A stretch of DNA of 64,000 nucleotides from NCBI RefSeq assembly GCF_021917145.1, contig NC_061061.1:13518908-13582907 (forward strand), given 5' to 3'. The stretch is from Hypomesus transpacificus (Eukaryota > Chordata > Actinopteri > Osmeriformes > Osmeridae). How positions within the stretch are numbered: position 1 is the stretch's first letter; every line of letters starts with the position of its first letter. Shown here one piece after another: positions 53,904-64,000 of this stretch. Under the pieces are notes generated by a model, which saw nothing but the letters and a program-made list of their open reading frames with translations, made no database searches and had not been told where the DNA came from. The position numbers and the translations under genes were made by a program.

Positions 53904-54724
53904 CTACAGTGAGAAAAGGATGATTGAGAGGACAAAGGCCATCCAGTAGGGGGCAGAGTTGGTTCCAGCACCATTACATAGGTTGGTGTCACAGCATTCA
54001 TTGGTGAAGGTGAAATTCAGGCCCATGGCAAACTTCTCACCGGTCAGACCACACAGTGAGGATATAACACAGCTCTTCTCATACAGGGTTACACTGAAGT
54101 CCCCTGAAAAATAAATGTAAATGCAAACCCAGATATATTTTTGTAACTAAAACATTTTTACAGCAAAAAATATTTTGACAGTTCTCAACAGAAATGCATT
54201 AGTTCATATAACCAGAACATTATCATATAAAGTTATTTAGTAATACATTGCTCAGTTTTTTGTGGCAGCCCTCACCTCGCTGCCCCACGGCTTTGCTCGA
54301 CAGACACAGTTGATTGAGGGGGCACTTAGTTGGGTACCGGATACAGTCCAGTGGAGAAATGGCAGGGAACACGCAGGTGTAACAGAACAGGGTAACTGAA
54401 ATTTGGATAATGAAGATTTGACATGTAGTTGTGGCATTACTATAGTGTCTTTTGTCTCATCCAGAAACAAACTGGAAAAACATCAGCAAGATAAGGATTT
54501 TGGACCTACTATGTATAATATCAATCATCTACTTTATTATCTAATAATACAAATGTCAGTATGAAAAGGACACTAGGGAAGAAGCTAAAACCACAACCCA
54601 TTATCTAGAGGAATCGGAGATGAATTAATTCACAGCACATATTACTTAAAATCTTTCTTGTTTTTTACTTACCCACAGATGGAAGCAAACACAGGAAAAG
54701 TAGGAAACTGAGAAGCTGCGACAT
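53904..54724 (-). CDS. Ly6/uPAR-domain GPI-anchored protein, SPACA4/Bouncer-like
   Basis: Three exons, 54673-54724, 54276-54395 and 53904-54103, give 123 residues. Signal peptide MSQLLSFLLFLCLLPSV; one three-finger domain (about 19-97) with ten Cys (FCYTC, LDC, TKC, QLC, KSC, SLC, ECC, NLCN), ending in the diagnostic CCDTNLCN; a hydrophobic C-terminus after NGAGTNS that fits GPI anchoring. An N-glycosylation site (LNFT) precedes the CC pair, at the place where fish Bouncer has one. Size, ten-Cys pattern and the G-x-N-x-S/T motif before CC resemble SPACA4/Bouncer, proteins of sperm-egg membrane binding. Other single-domain Ly6 proteins remain possible. The family call is firm; the subfamily is tentative. 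It is convergent with fli1b and downstream of a tektin-like gene on the same strand. Confidence 0.85.
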
Positions 54725-55833
54725 GTTATGATTTCACTGCACACAAAAAGTAAAAATATCTTTATCCCCTTTGCACACTTAAGTCTTCTCTACCTACCTA
54801 TCTTCTTTAGAACAGAAAAAATGCTTTTCCAGTTACCAGTGTCCTGGTCTACCTGGGAGTTCACTCTTCTTATACAACAGCTGCAGAGATCTGAAGATAG
54901 ACTCCCACATACTTGATATTCTCTTGATTACGGTATCTCCCCACCCTAACACATCTGATTAAATTAGGACATTAGCCGCCAAATGAGTTAAGTCATTAAT
55001 CTGTTGTGGCTACTTTTGAGGATTATGCTCGTGTAAGTGCTATGGAAAACAGATGGAATCATTTACTTGAACTTATCTTTATCTGTCTTTAACGTATTAC
55101 TGTAGTTTCTGGTTTTGCCTACATGTGTGTCCATGCACAGGTTGGTCCTGTTATGCTCCTCCACAGAAGAAGAGAGCCTAATTAAATTATCCCTTATTTC
55201 TTAATGACAGACGTGAAGTTCAGAGGGAGGACTATCAAGTGGCCTGCTGTCTTGTGACTTGTGACTCAAAAGAAAAATGCGAGTACTGAAATTGCACTAC
55301 CTAGATGACCATATGCAGTATGATGAATCTTTTTAACCTATATTTAAATCAGTAAGTGTTGCTGATATATTAAAGAAGGACTCTTAAAAGTCGCCTTGGA
55401 TAAAAGTATCTGAAAAATTACAAATATGAGGTAAATGTAGAGGTTTAGGAACTTTAGCTACTCACATTTTCTGATAGTCTCAACAAATAATAGACACTCA
55501 TTTAACAGCAATACTGTTTATTTCTAGAAGGAATCATACTGTGAGCACAGTAAAGGGGCAGGTGAACACACATTTCTATTCCCTTTCTTTTCTTTTACAA
55601 GATGACAACCAGCAAAACCATCTTCTGTGATAGTCAGAGCCCAATTAAAGTTGATTTGAATTCTTAATGTTTGAGACTCAAGATGAAATTAAAGTTCAAA
55701 TTAAAGTAAATTATAAAAACAAACAAAAACAATCTTTCTAGAAAGTGGAATCAGCTAACTAGATTGATTCTCTTTTCACTTGATGTACCAAATCATGATT
55801 CTTTTGTGCAGAAAACATACATATGCAAGTGTC
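54725..55833. other. Ly6 upstream region and tektin-like 3' side
   Basis: Contains the Ly6 promoter side and the 3' UTR of the next minus-strand gene. A SINE-tail fragment CCTTGGATAAAAGTATCTG lies at about 55393-55411. Nothing else was recognised. Confidence 0.5.
55388..55440 (+). repeat. SINE 3'-tail fragment
   Basis: GTCGCCTTGGATAAAAGTAT matches the conserved 3' tail seen in the intact-looking SINE at 27.75 kb and in many fish SINEs. The tRNA-like head is absent. Confidence 0.5.
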
Positions 55834-58295
55834 TCAGTACAGGCCCTGTTGCAGGATTTTTGGAACAGCCCGCTGATCAACCAGCTGACGTCTCATTCTC
55901 ACCACGGCTGAGTCCACTTGGGCTGCAGCCCTCTTGGCATTCAGGTTTTCTGTCAACTGCTGACAAGAGCCCTGCAGCTTTGCAAGTTCATTCTCAGACG
56001 ACTGCAGGCACCGCCTCAGCACAGCACTGCCCTACAGATCACACAGATAAGGACTTAGTTTCCTGGAGCATGGTGTTGTGATAACCATGGCACGTTCTCT
56101 AAAAAAAACAATTTTATGCATTATCAATGATCTGTGTTTATCTGTTTATCGAACGCCAATTGATACAGGCTTTAACCAGGCAAATACTTTACCAAAAAAA
56201 AGAATAAATAGAGCCATTACAAATGCCAGCGCTTCATACTATAGAGGGTGTTCATGTGATTTTTGTTGTTGATGTTTTAATATATTAATCACCTGCAGGA
56301 GATGAGACGCCTCAAGTAACTGTGTACCAGGGTGTCTGTGGTAAATCTGGACTAGAGGCCTGTTGAGTTTCTCTCTGGACAGTAAATCTCCACTGTTCTT
56401 TGGGCCCTGGAAAACACATGGATAACATTAAATTACAATGCCAATCCCTCAGTTTTATCACAATTCCCACTTCTATGCTGCATACCAGTGCTGCATTATG
56501 ACTGTGGCTAATGCAGTTGAGCTTCCTCTGTTGACGGAAAATCGCCTGTCTGGTTGCTGCAGACATCACAAGGAGGTTTTGCTGTGCAAGAGAATAACAT
56601 TTAACATAAAGCTGGAAACTGCAATGGATTTTAGAGAAGCTAAATGTAAATTCGCTAAACTGTACCTTTAGGGTTATTGTCTCTGCAATTTTCTTCACAA
56701 GACAATCATTGACAGTACGATGTGCAGCCCTTTGTCTGGCGATGGTAGTAGTGATCCTCTGTTTGATGTCCTCCCTCAGCTTCTGTGACTGTTGTACAGC
56801 CAATAAAGAAGCCTTCAGAACCTGCATACAATCTGAGACAAGGAATCACATTTCGCTGATATTATTTAATGGTAATTCATTAAATTGCAAATAGGTAGTG
56901 GGCTAGCTTCTAATCAGTTGCTGTCTTTTCATGAACTTGCAAGGTACCCAACATTATAAAACTATCTGTACGGGATGAAGCACAATATACTGTGATAATA
57001 CTTAAGCTTGTAATTGAAACCGTACTTGGAGTGAATGGACCCGCAGGGTCCGGTTTGACGAGTGCTTGAGAAGGAGAGGCTCCTCTGGAGAGTGAGCCGC
57101 TGTGTGGAAGGAGCTCCAATACACGATACCTTTCACTGGCACACTCCAGCAGCTGCCTACTACTCTGCCCCAGGATCTACAGTAAAGATGAAGAACGGAA
57201 GACCAATCAATACCAATCAAGGTTGACGGACATCACATTACATATTTTAAAGTAAGCAAAGTTAATTGAATGTATCAACTTTTGTAGACGATGAGACATT
57301 TTACATTTTGTTGATTTACACTCTCAAGGACACCCAGTGAGCCCTGTTAAAGGAATGTCCATGTCATCACCTGTAGCTGTGCCAATGTGTTTCTCAGTGT
57401 GCTCTCCAGCTCTCGTTTCAGCTCTGTCAGCTCCATTTTTTCACACTCCAGTAAGTGATCTGCACCATCTCTTTCCTATATGAACAAAGCAGGTGTTTTG
57501 TCAAAACAACAGGAACATCAGAAAAGTGGTATTGGGATTGAAGTTGTAAAATGTTATATACATTTCAACAGTATAGCTCTACACGTTTGTCAGCATTCTT
57601 TCTACTCACCAATTCAGTAGAAGCTGGTCTCCTGGTCCTGCCTTCCACACTCCACTTGTTAACCTGTATGTCATGCTTCAGGCTCTGCAGCACTTTCTCT
57701 AGATGTCCTCTTTCCCTCTCCAGCTTTGTGGCCTCTTTGGACACCTTGCTTACTTGTCTGCGTAACTGTGCCTCCACCTCCCTCACACCACGCATGTACT
57801 CAAATGCTAGGCCCACACTGACTTCTGCACACTGCTCTTGCAGGCTGGGAGGAGGGAACGGGGCCTCAAATCTTGTATGGCGGTACTACAAGGCAGATTG
57901 CTTGAATTAATCTCCCATTGATAAAAACATACTGACATTGTATTGTTTCATAGAGGTTACTACTGTAGGCTGTAAGGGGATAGCCAATGCATCGTTTGTG
58001 TGATGTTAATTCTTACCATTCTTCCTGTGGTTTGTGGTCTTGTCCCATTGTTCCACACGGGATTCTCAGTATCGCTTTTTTCATTGTTAGAGGCTTTATC
58101 AACCGTGTCGCCATGCGCCTGAGAAAAAGTAACGACGTTACAACTCATAGGACGCGTAGGCCTACGACTACCCCACCGTTCAGGATGGGTTTTCCGCACC
58201 AAGTTTTCTGCGGCCTGTATAGAGCGCACTGTGCTGTCCCGCCAGGACGGTGGTCCAATTGTTACAGAACCAAGAGCAATCGACTGAATAGGCAT
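55834..58295 (-). CDS. Tektin-like coiled-coil protein, probably CCDC105/TEKTL1
   Basis: Eight exons in phase give 461 residues: 58017-58295, 57610-57885, 57371-57475, 57026-57176, 56666-56832, 56486-56581, 56293-56406, 55834-56031. The exon 4 to 5 junction is only in frame with the GTACGG donor at 57024-57025 rather than the GTTTCA donor five bases on. The N-terminus (about 1-95) is non-helical ([19 protein letters not shown]); the rest is mostly heptad-rich helix with Cys/Arg positions spaced like tektins ([52 protein letters not shown] at the end). I do not see the classic RPNVELCRD nonapeptide. Length and domain layout suit TEKTL1, a sperm-flagellar microtubule inner protein. Recognition rests on overall pattern, so the symbol is left blank. 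Confidence 0.7.
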
Positions 58296-59345
58296 CTTGC
58301 ACTAGGTTGAATCAAAATCTGATTTTACCGCTTCACCTTCTTCAAATTGTATTACTTACTTTTAGTAAACGCAACGCAGGTTATTTGAAAAATTTAAGTT
58401 CAAACATAATTCCACATATCACCGCCGGGGGTTTACGACAAGTTTACATGTCGTTTCTAAAGCAACATAACCAGAAACTCGGCTCGGTTTGTGATTGGAC
58501 AGTGTGTGAAGTGTTGAAGTCGGTCAGTCAGTTCTGGGGTTTCTGCAATTTAATCTGCCAAGATCAAGTTCCTGGAGAGTAAACGCAATGTGAGAGGCAC
58601 AGCTAACAAATAAGACACTTCAACAACAAATACATTGGGAACATACCTTAAATAAATAATAAAAACACGTCAACCGTCAGAGTTTGGATTAGAGGTGTTT
58701 ATTTCTCTTGGATTAAAATGTTTATTATTGCACCAATAGTACATTTCCAGTATAATAAACCCAGAATACATATATTAAGCATTATGCAGAGGAGGAGCTG
58801 GATTGTACACAAACCAGAATACATTTGTGGGTAAATGTATAAACCTTTTCATACAAATGGTATTAAGCCTGATACCTTGTAAACAAATGTTAAAAGAAAA
58901 TTTACAACTTTGAACAAAATGACAATGAAAAAATCACAAATAACAACAACTTCATGATTGTGCATGGAACTTGGCAGCATTTAATATACCATACAGACAA
59001 TGGAGAATCAATTAACAATAAACCCAGGCTTCTGTACATGAAATCAAATGAGTCACACATGATCCCCCAGCAATAGTTGTATTTAGGCCAAACATTTCCC
59101 CATACTCCAAATGCTATGACTTATGACACGTGAACAATTGAGCAAATTACCAAATTTTCCCATTGGTCCATGCCAAACAAAAAAAGGGGAAGTTGCCAAT
59201 GCAACCTGCATGCTAGAATGAAACAAACAAAAAAACGAATGTGATCAACCACAATGTTAACTACCTCTGGTGCAAAAAGTGCAAGTAGTTTGATTTTTCT
59301 TTCCCTCGTTCTGTCTCATAAGGCCTGTTTCACGGCAGTCATTGT
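58296..59345. other. Tektin-like promoter side and myomegalin-like 3' UTR
   Basis: The right half is the 3' UTR of the next minus-strand gene, with AATAAA on the minus strand at about 58698-58703 and 58721-58726. The left half is the tektin-like upstream region. No other gene was seen. Confidence 0.55.
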
Positions 59346-62300
59346 TCAGTTGTTCAGAAGGTTCTGCTGCAGCTCTTGAAGCAAGTGATCCCGCTCCTCA
59401 GAGTCCAGGAGAACTTGCTGATAAAAAAAGCCGTAATAATCATTGTCACCATGTCACAATATTCTTGCACTACCTTATGGCTAAAACAACCATTATGTAT
59501 TTGGAGTGATCTAACTGGTAATAACTATTGCCACTAGGTAAGGTTAGGTTAAGGTCACTTTAAAGGGGGCCACATTAGGAAATGTGTAGCAACAGGTCTT
59601 GTACATCAACATACCTCAATAAGCTTGTTCCTCATCTCCAGGCTGTCCTTCAGTTTCCACTCTTTCCTCTCCCTGTCCTGCTTGTCCTTCTGCCAGGCTT
59701 TCTCCACCTCCTTGTTCTCCTTACATCTCTCCCTCAGCTTATTTTGAGTTTCGCAAAGCTGTTCCTTTAGAAAGGACAGCGTCTTACTGTGGGTTTCCTG
59801 TTGCTCCTGATGAAAAGAAGACAACATAATGTACAATGGCTCAGAATGGGTTTTAGTAAAATAAATTACAAAAACTAAAATATACTAAATACTTTACTTT
59901 AGATTACATTGGATGGTGTTGTCTTATGATTTGACCCTGTAAAAATATAATCTAGCCAACCCAGACACAGTTTCTTTTCATAGTGGCATTACATACACCC
60001 TGCCTTGTCAAAGGTCTGCTCAACAGCAAGGTGAAATTACATTACATTAACTGGTCTTTCCCACTAACAGCCGTTGGCTTGTAAGCCCACAGCCTGGCTG
60101 TGGTTTAGACAGGGTCATCATTGTTCTCCTGCACCTGATAGCTGAGATTCACATACTCTGTAGTGTGGCTAGTAAATACAGAATACAGTAAATATTGAAC
60201 TTTCCTCAAACTGCTGCTCTACGTTTACCATGCACCTTTTGTACGCCCCATGTGCTAAATGAATATGTGTAAATGTGTAAATATTTTGAGTGCTGGGTTA
60301 CTATGCTGTGAAATTCACTTGGTGAAACAAAGATTCCTCACCTGCACCATGTTTTGGTAGTCATTCAGGGCAGTGGTGAGCTTGGTGACCTCTTGACACA
60401 AGGTGGCACTCTGCTCAAATCTGCCCTTGATCCAAACTGTGAGAAGGGCCTCCTTGTCTTGTAGCTGACTGGCTACAGCCCCCTCAGCCCTGCCCCCTGA
60501 CATTCCATGACCAATCACAGAATCAGAAAGAGCCTGGGAGGATATACAACAGAAAGAAGAGGAAAGAAATTACCTTGCAGTGAGTGGTTTTTGTATATAG
60601 ATTTCAATGGAATAGGAATATAACTCAAGATATCAAATTAGGCCTAAGATTATATGGATACAATAAAAACTCTATACTGGATGCGTTTTCACCATCCATT
60701 TGGACAAGATTTGCAGAGATAATTCTCTCACCTGCACATCTTTCTGACAGCTCTCTAGCACCTCCTTCTGGTAATGCAGAAGTTCTTCTTTCTCCTGGAT
60801 GACTGCAGACAGGGTTTGCTCTCTCTGTCTCCAGACCTCCCTCTCTTTCTGAACTTGCTTTTGCATTTGTTCCTTCTCTGCTAGCTCTACTCGCAACTCC
60901 TGTGGAGAAAGACCTTGGCAGTAATTCTAATGGAATTAAGGATGTCCAAATTGTGTGAAATTCTAATTAGTGATGTACATAAAACATTTTTTAATCACAA
61001 ACATAAGCTGTACATGTTTTCTCATTTGTGTCATTGGACTTACATTTATGATATCTTGGTTACAATGGAGCACAGTGTTTAGTATGTTGATGTCCATTTC
61101 TTTGTCCTTCCCAATCTTCCTAAGTTCCTCAATCTCTCCATCCGTTCTGTTGTCCCTCTCACTCATCTCTGACTGTAAAGACTCCAGAACTTTCTAGAGT
61201 GGAGCAACGTAGAATAAAACACGAGACTAGTAAAACGTTCAGTGCATTTGGACAGAATACAGACCTCATCACTTATGCTACATTTAAAGATGTTGCAGCC
61301 TCTCTCTAACATTGATTAGGTAAATTGATTACTCTTTATCAGTCTATCCATAGATGAATAAACCACAATGCCAAAGTAATACCGGGCTTTTAGAAATAAT
61401 TTGAACAAAAAACTTGCTGAAAAACCACATTTACATGCTATAAGTATTCAGACCCTATTAAACTCATCACTTAATAGGTGTTAAATGTAACTGATATGAT
61501 TTGGAAATAAAACAAATAGTCCAAGTAATTCTCCAGCCCAGGACAGGTATTGTGTCTGTGTGCATGGCTAGGCTCCTCTCATATCATCACTCACATGTAT
61601 CATTTGTTCCCTGCTGTGAAGAGTGTGTCTAATGCTGTGGAGCAGCAGGTCCCCACCTTCAGTCTGTGACAATTGGATAAAAAAGGGACAAAAGCTAATT
61701 AATGAACAAACTACTTTTTATGGAGAGATTATAATTTATGAAAAACAAAAGAAAATTCAAAAGAGAGGACATTTAAATCAACACAACCCTAACTCTATAG
61801 ATGCACAAACAAAATGTTTTATGATATAGCCTACATTATGTTTTTAGTACAGTAGACTAACATAGCTACAGTGTTGAAACTGATGTGTGTATTGCTGTGT
61901 ATTGGAATGAACCTTGTTCATGGATAGGTGCTTTAGCACCTATAGCTTTCTTACAATGGAGATGTTCTCAATGGGACACACTACACACTAAAAGGTTGAG
62001 AAAATAACACACATTTCACAGGAAATGAAAAAGTAATACACTTTTCATTTTATCAAACATTTCCATGATGTGAAAAAAAGGGAGGATGCAAGATCAAAAC
62101 AGGCCACAGAGCAACTGAGAAGCCTGTTAAAGATATGAGAAGCCTACTGAGCCCTGGGCTAACGTGGGAAACATTCCAAAGTAAGGAGTGTGAGATTATT
62201 AAAATGCACGGTAAAATGACCCGCCCTTACACCATTACAAGCAACACACCGAGTTCCTTGCATGAGTCCAGGTATATTTGTGCTTAGTAAACACATTGTT

Positions 62301-63928
62301 TACAACCTAAACCATGCTACTGTATGCATTTCTCCATATGCGCAGGGTTAGGGTTGGCCATATTTTCATTGCACCATCTGATCAAACCAGTTTCTGAAGA
62401 GCATAGAGACACACCCATTCCAAAGACATTGAGTCTATTTTAGCAGGCTTCATATGAAATTCAATTATGTCTTAACAGGTTGCATATTTAACTGAACCTA
62501 TCAAACAACTCTTCACCCATACACTGCTTACTGTTTCAGAATCCACAGATTTGTTGTCATCACTATTGGCTGTAGGTTTCTGTCCACGTTTCAGCTCCAT
62601 CTCTAGAGTGTTGATACGGGCCATGGCCTGAACCAGCTGTCTTCTCAACTGGCTGACTGCAAGATGCATTCTACCTGTTATGTGCTAAATTGAAATAAAA
62701 TTCATGAAAGTCTTAGTTGACAATGAAATATATCAGTTAAATAACCACTGCTCTTCTGATATTTGTTCTGGCCATAAAAAGTAATGGATGACCTAATACA
62801 CTGCTCACATTGACTGTGTCAATATTTACATTTCCGTGACAGATTGGAAACCTGCAGATAAGTGCTATGATTCTATGATCTAGTGTCGTGTTGGCTTTTG
62901 AGGCATTACAAAAAAATAACTCACCTCTGTATGTAAGGGAATAAACTCATCTGTTAGAAGATCGCTTCTCTCTCCATTCAGTTCATCTACGTTTTCTTCA
63001 TCCTCCCCGTCTCCAAAATTCAAAGCCCTTGTCACAATTGGTGATGACACCTCTTCAGCCTCCCCTGTATTTCTCTCTTCCTTCCTTTCCAAAACAGGGA
63101 TTCTACTTCCTGATGGTGAAGTGACTGGCTTTCTCTCAATACTCTTCAGATCTTGAAGCACCCTTACTAGGTTGAAAGACTGATCAACACACCAATCCAA
63201 ACAATCATTACCATCTAGCGAGTCCACAGATTGGCTGGACGAAGGCACTTGTAAAGACAGGCTGGACCCGACCAGTGAAGCTGCGCTGGAACTGAGTGAA
63301 GGCCTTCTTGACCAATGAAGAGGCATGCTCTGTGACTTTACTCGTGATGAGGCAAATGGGGAGAAGGCTTGGAATGGCAGGTAACGGGGAACGCCACAAA
63401 CAGACTCATAATCTGAATCAGAGACCCTCAGTGAATCACATCCCTCGCAATTTTTACCTTCCTTGCATTTTTTACCGGTTCTCCTGAAAAATGTGCACCG
63501 TTCCCACTTCTCAGACCAGCATTCAAACTCTGAAAGAACCATATTCTCCGTAAGCATATCTCTGTAACCCTCTTTCTCCTCCCCTCCATCCTCTTCACTA
63601 GTGTTGCTCTCAGTTCTGAAGCCATGAGGGTGGTGCTGGCGGTATGCACTGCGTACCCACTGTCTGATCTTATCCCTCTCCTGGTACAACTTCTGCAGCC
63701 TCTCAGATGACAACACTCTCACTCTGGCTATCACTGTGTCAAATTTGAACACTCGCTCTAAAACTGACACACATTTTCCGCACAAAAACTCCTCTTGTCC
63801 GCTGCCTCTGGGTACAGACTGCCCCAATATGTGTGTGAGTATGGACAGAAGGTCTATTCCTTTAGTAGGGGTGAGCGAGGTATGGAATTTTGAGATGGAA
63901 ACTGAGGACGCAAGAGATGTAGTGCTAC
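59346..63928 (-). CDS. Compact myomegalin (PDE4DIP)-like protein with a ZAD-like N-terminus, 5' partial
   Basis: Exons on the minus strand: 62925-63928, a possible 22-nt microexon 62830-62851, 62532-62674, 61595-61663, 61044-61193, 60732-60899, 60342-60533, 59615-59806, 59346-59417 (stop). The big exon matches the long PDE4DIP isoform: LLSILTHILGQSVPRG, FLCGKC, RVFKFDTVIARV, LSSERLQKLYQERDK, GCDSLRVSDSDYESVCGVPR and SPSGSRIPV. The second Cys pair of the ZAD zinc knuckle (LCGKC) is here; the first pair must be in an exon beyond the right edge. The rest is coiled coil ending LQELQQNLLNN, only about 340 residues after the big exon, whereas myomegalin runs to over 2000. The microexon is inferred because the phase between 62925 and 62674 needs one extra base. 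Function (centrosome/Golgi/Z-disc scaffold) is by family only. Confidence 0.8.
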
Positions 63929-63939
63929 CTGTGAGAGGC

Positions 63940-63955
63940 GGGGGGGGGGGGGGGG
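63940..63955 (+). repeat. Poly-G run (16 G), antisense to a polypyrimidine tract
   Basis: On the minus strand this C16 run lies 12-27 nt upstream of the acceptor at 63929-63930 and would serve as its polypyrimidine tract. Length in the assembly should be treated with caution. Confidence 0.85.
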
Positions 63956-64000
63956 ACATTAAAGATACACATGCAGACATTAAGGCACACACAGACACCC

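Noticed and set aside
57021-57025. GTTTCA donor for tektin-like exon 4
   Set aside because: It would leave exon 5 out of frame. The GTACGG donor five bases earlier gives phase 1 and joins in frame to exon 5.
61436-61465. Tc1-like terminal sequence (TAAGTATTCAGACCC)
   Set aside because: Too short, with no matching inverted partner or TA-flanked end nearby. It may be a relic but cannot be supported.

Overview
The window is vertebrate nuclear DNA, almost certainly from a teleost fish. Genes are split by short GT-AG introns, the proteins match vertebrate families along their full length, and the intergenic DNA carries fish-type hAT, Tc1 and SINE repeats. The gene content (an etv2/fli1b pair head to head, next to gramd1a and an scn1b-type gene) is a teleost arrangement. 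I cannot name the species.

Left part (1-12.1 kb): the 5' end of psmc4 (minus strand, running off the left edge); a hAT relic; a four-exon two-Ig-domain membrane protein (plus) whose last coding exon has been cut by a 145-bp hAT-type MITE; the single-coding-exon mitochondrial gene dnajc28 (plus); kcne1 (minus); and a five-exon sodium-channel beta subunit of the scn1b type (minus) with an apparent one-base frameshift.

Middle part (about 14.9-37 kb): gramd1a (plus), 19 coding exons encoding an ER sterol-transfer protein with GRAM, VASt/ASTER and transmembrane segments. Its introns hold an 18-bp minisatellite, a tRNA-derived SINE, a complete Tc1-like element with an intact DD34E transposase, a fold-back MITE and a hAT MITE with a perfect 8-bp target duplication. 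One intron uses a GC donor.

Right part (38-64 kb): etv2/etsrp (minus) and fli1b (plus) lie head to head across about 3.8 kb; these are two ETS factors of the haemato-endothelial programme. They are followed on the minus strand by a Ly6/uPAR protein resembling SPACA4/Bouncer, a tektin-like coiled-coil protein (probably ccdc105/tektl1), and a compact myomegalin (pde4dip)-like gene with a ZAD-like N-terminus that runs off the right edge.

From memory of the human map, the order links genes now on 19q13 (PSMC4, SCN1B, GRAMD1A, ETV2) with genes now on 21q22 (DNAJC28, KCNE1), and parallels SCN3B-GRAMD1B-FLI1/ETS1 on 11q24. I found no CRISPR, operon or other prokaryotic structure, no tRNA or rRNA gene, and nothing I would call a wholly new system. 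The best leads are the MITE that rewrites a receptor tail, the scn1b frameshift, a candidate fli1b cassette exon, and the short ZAD-myomegalin gene.
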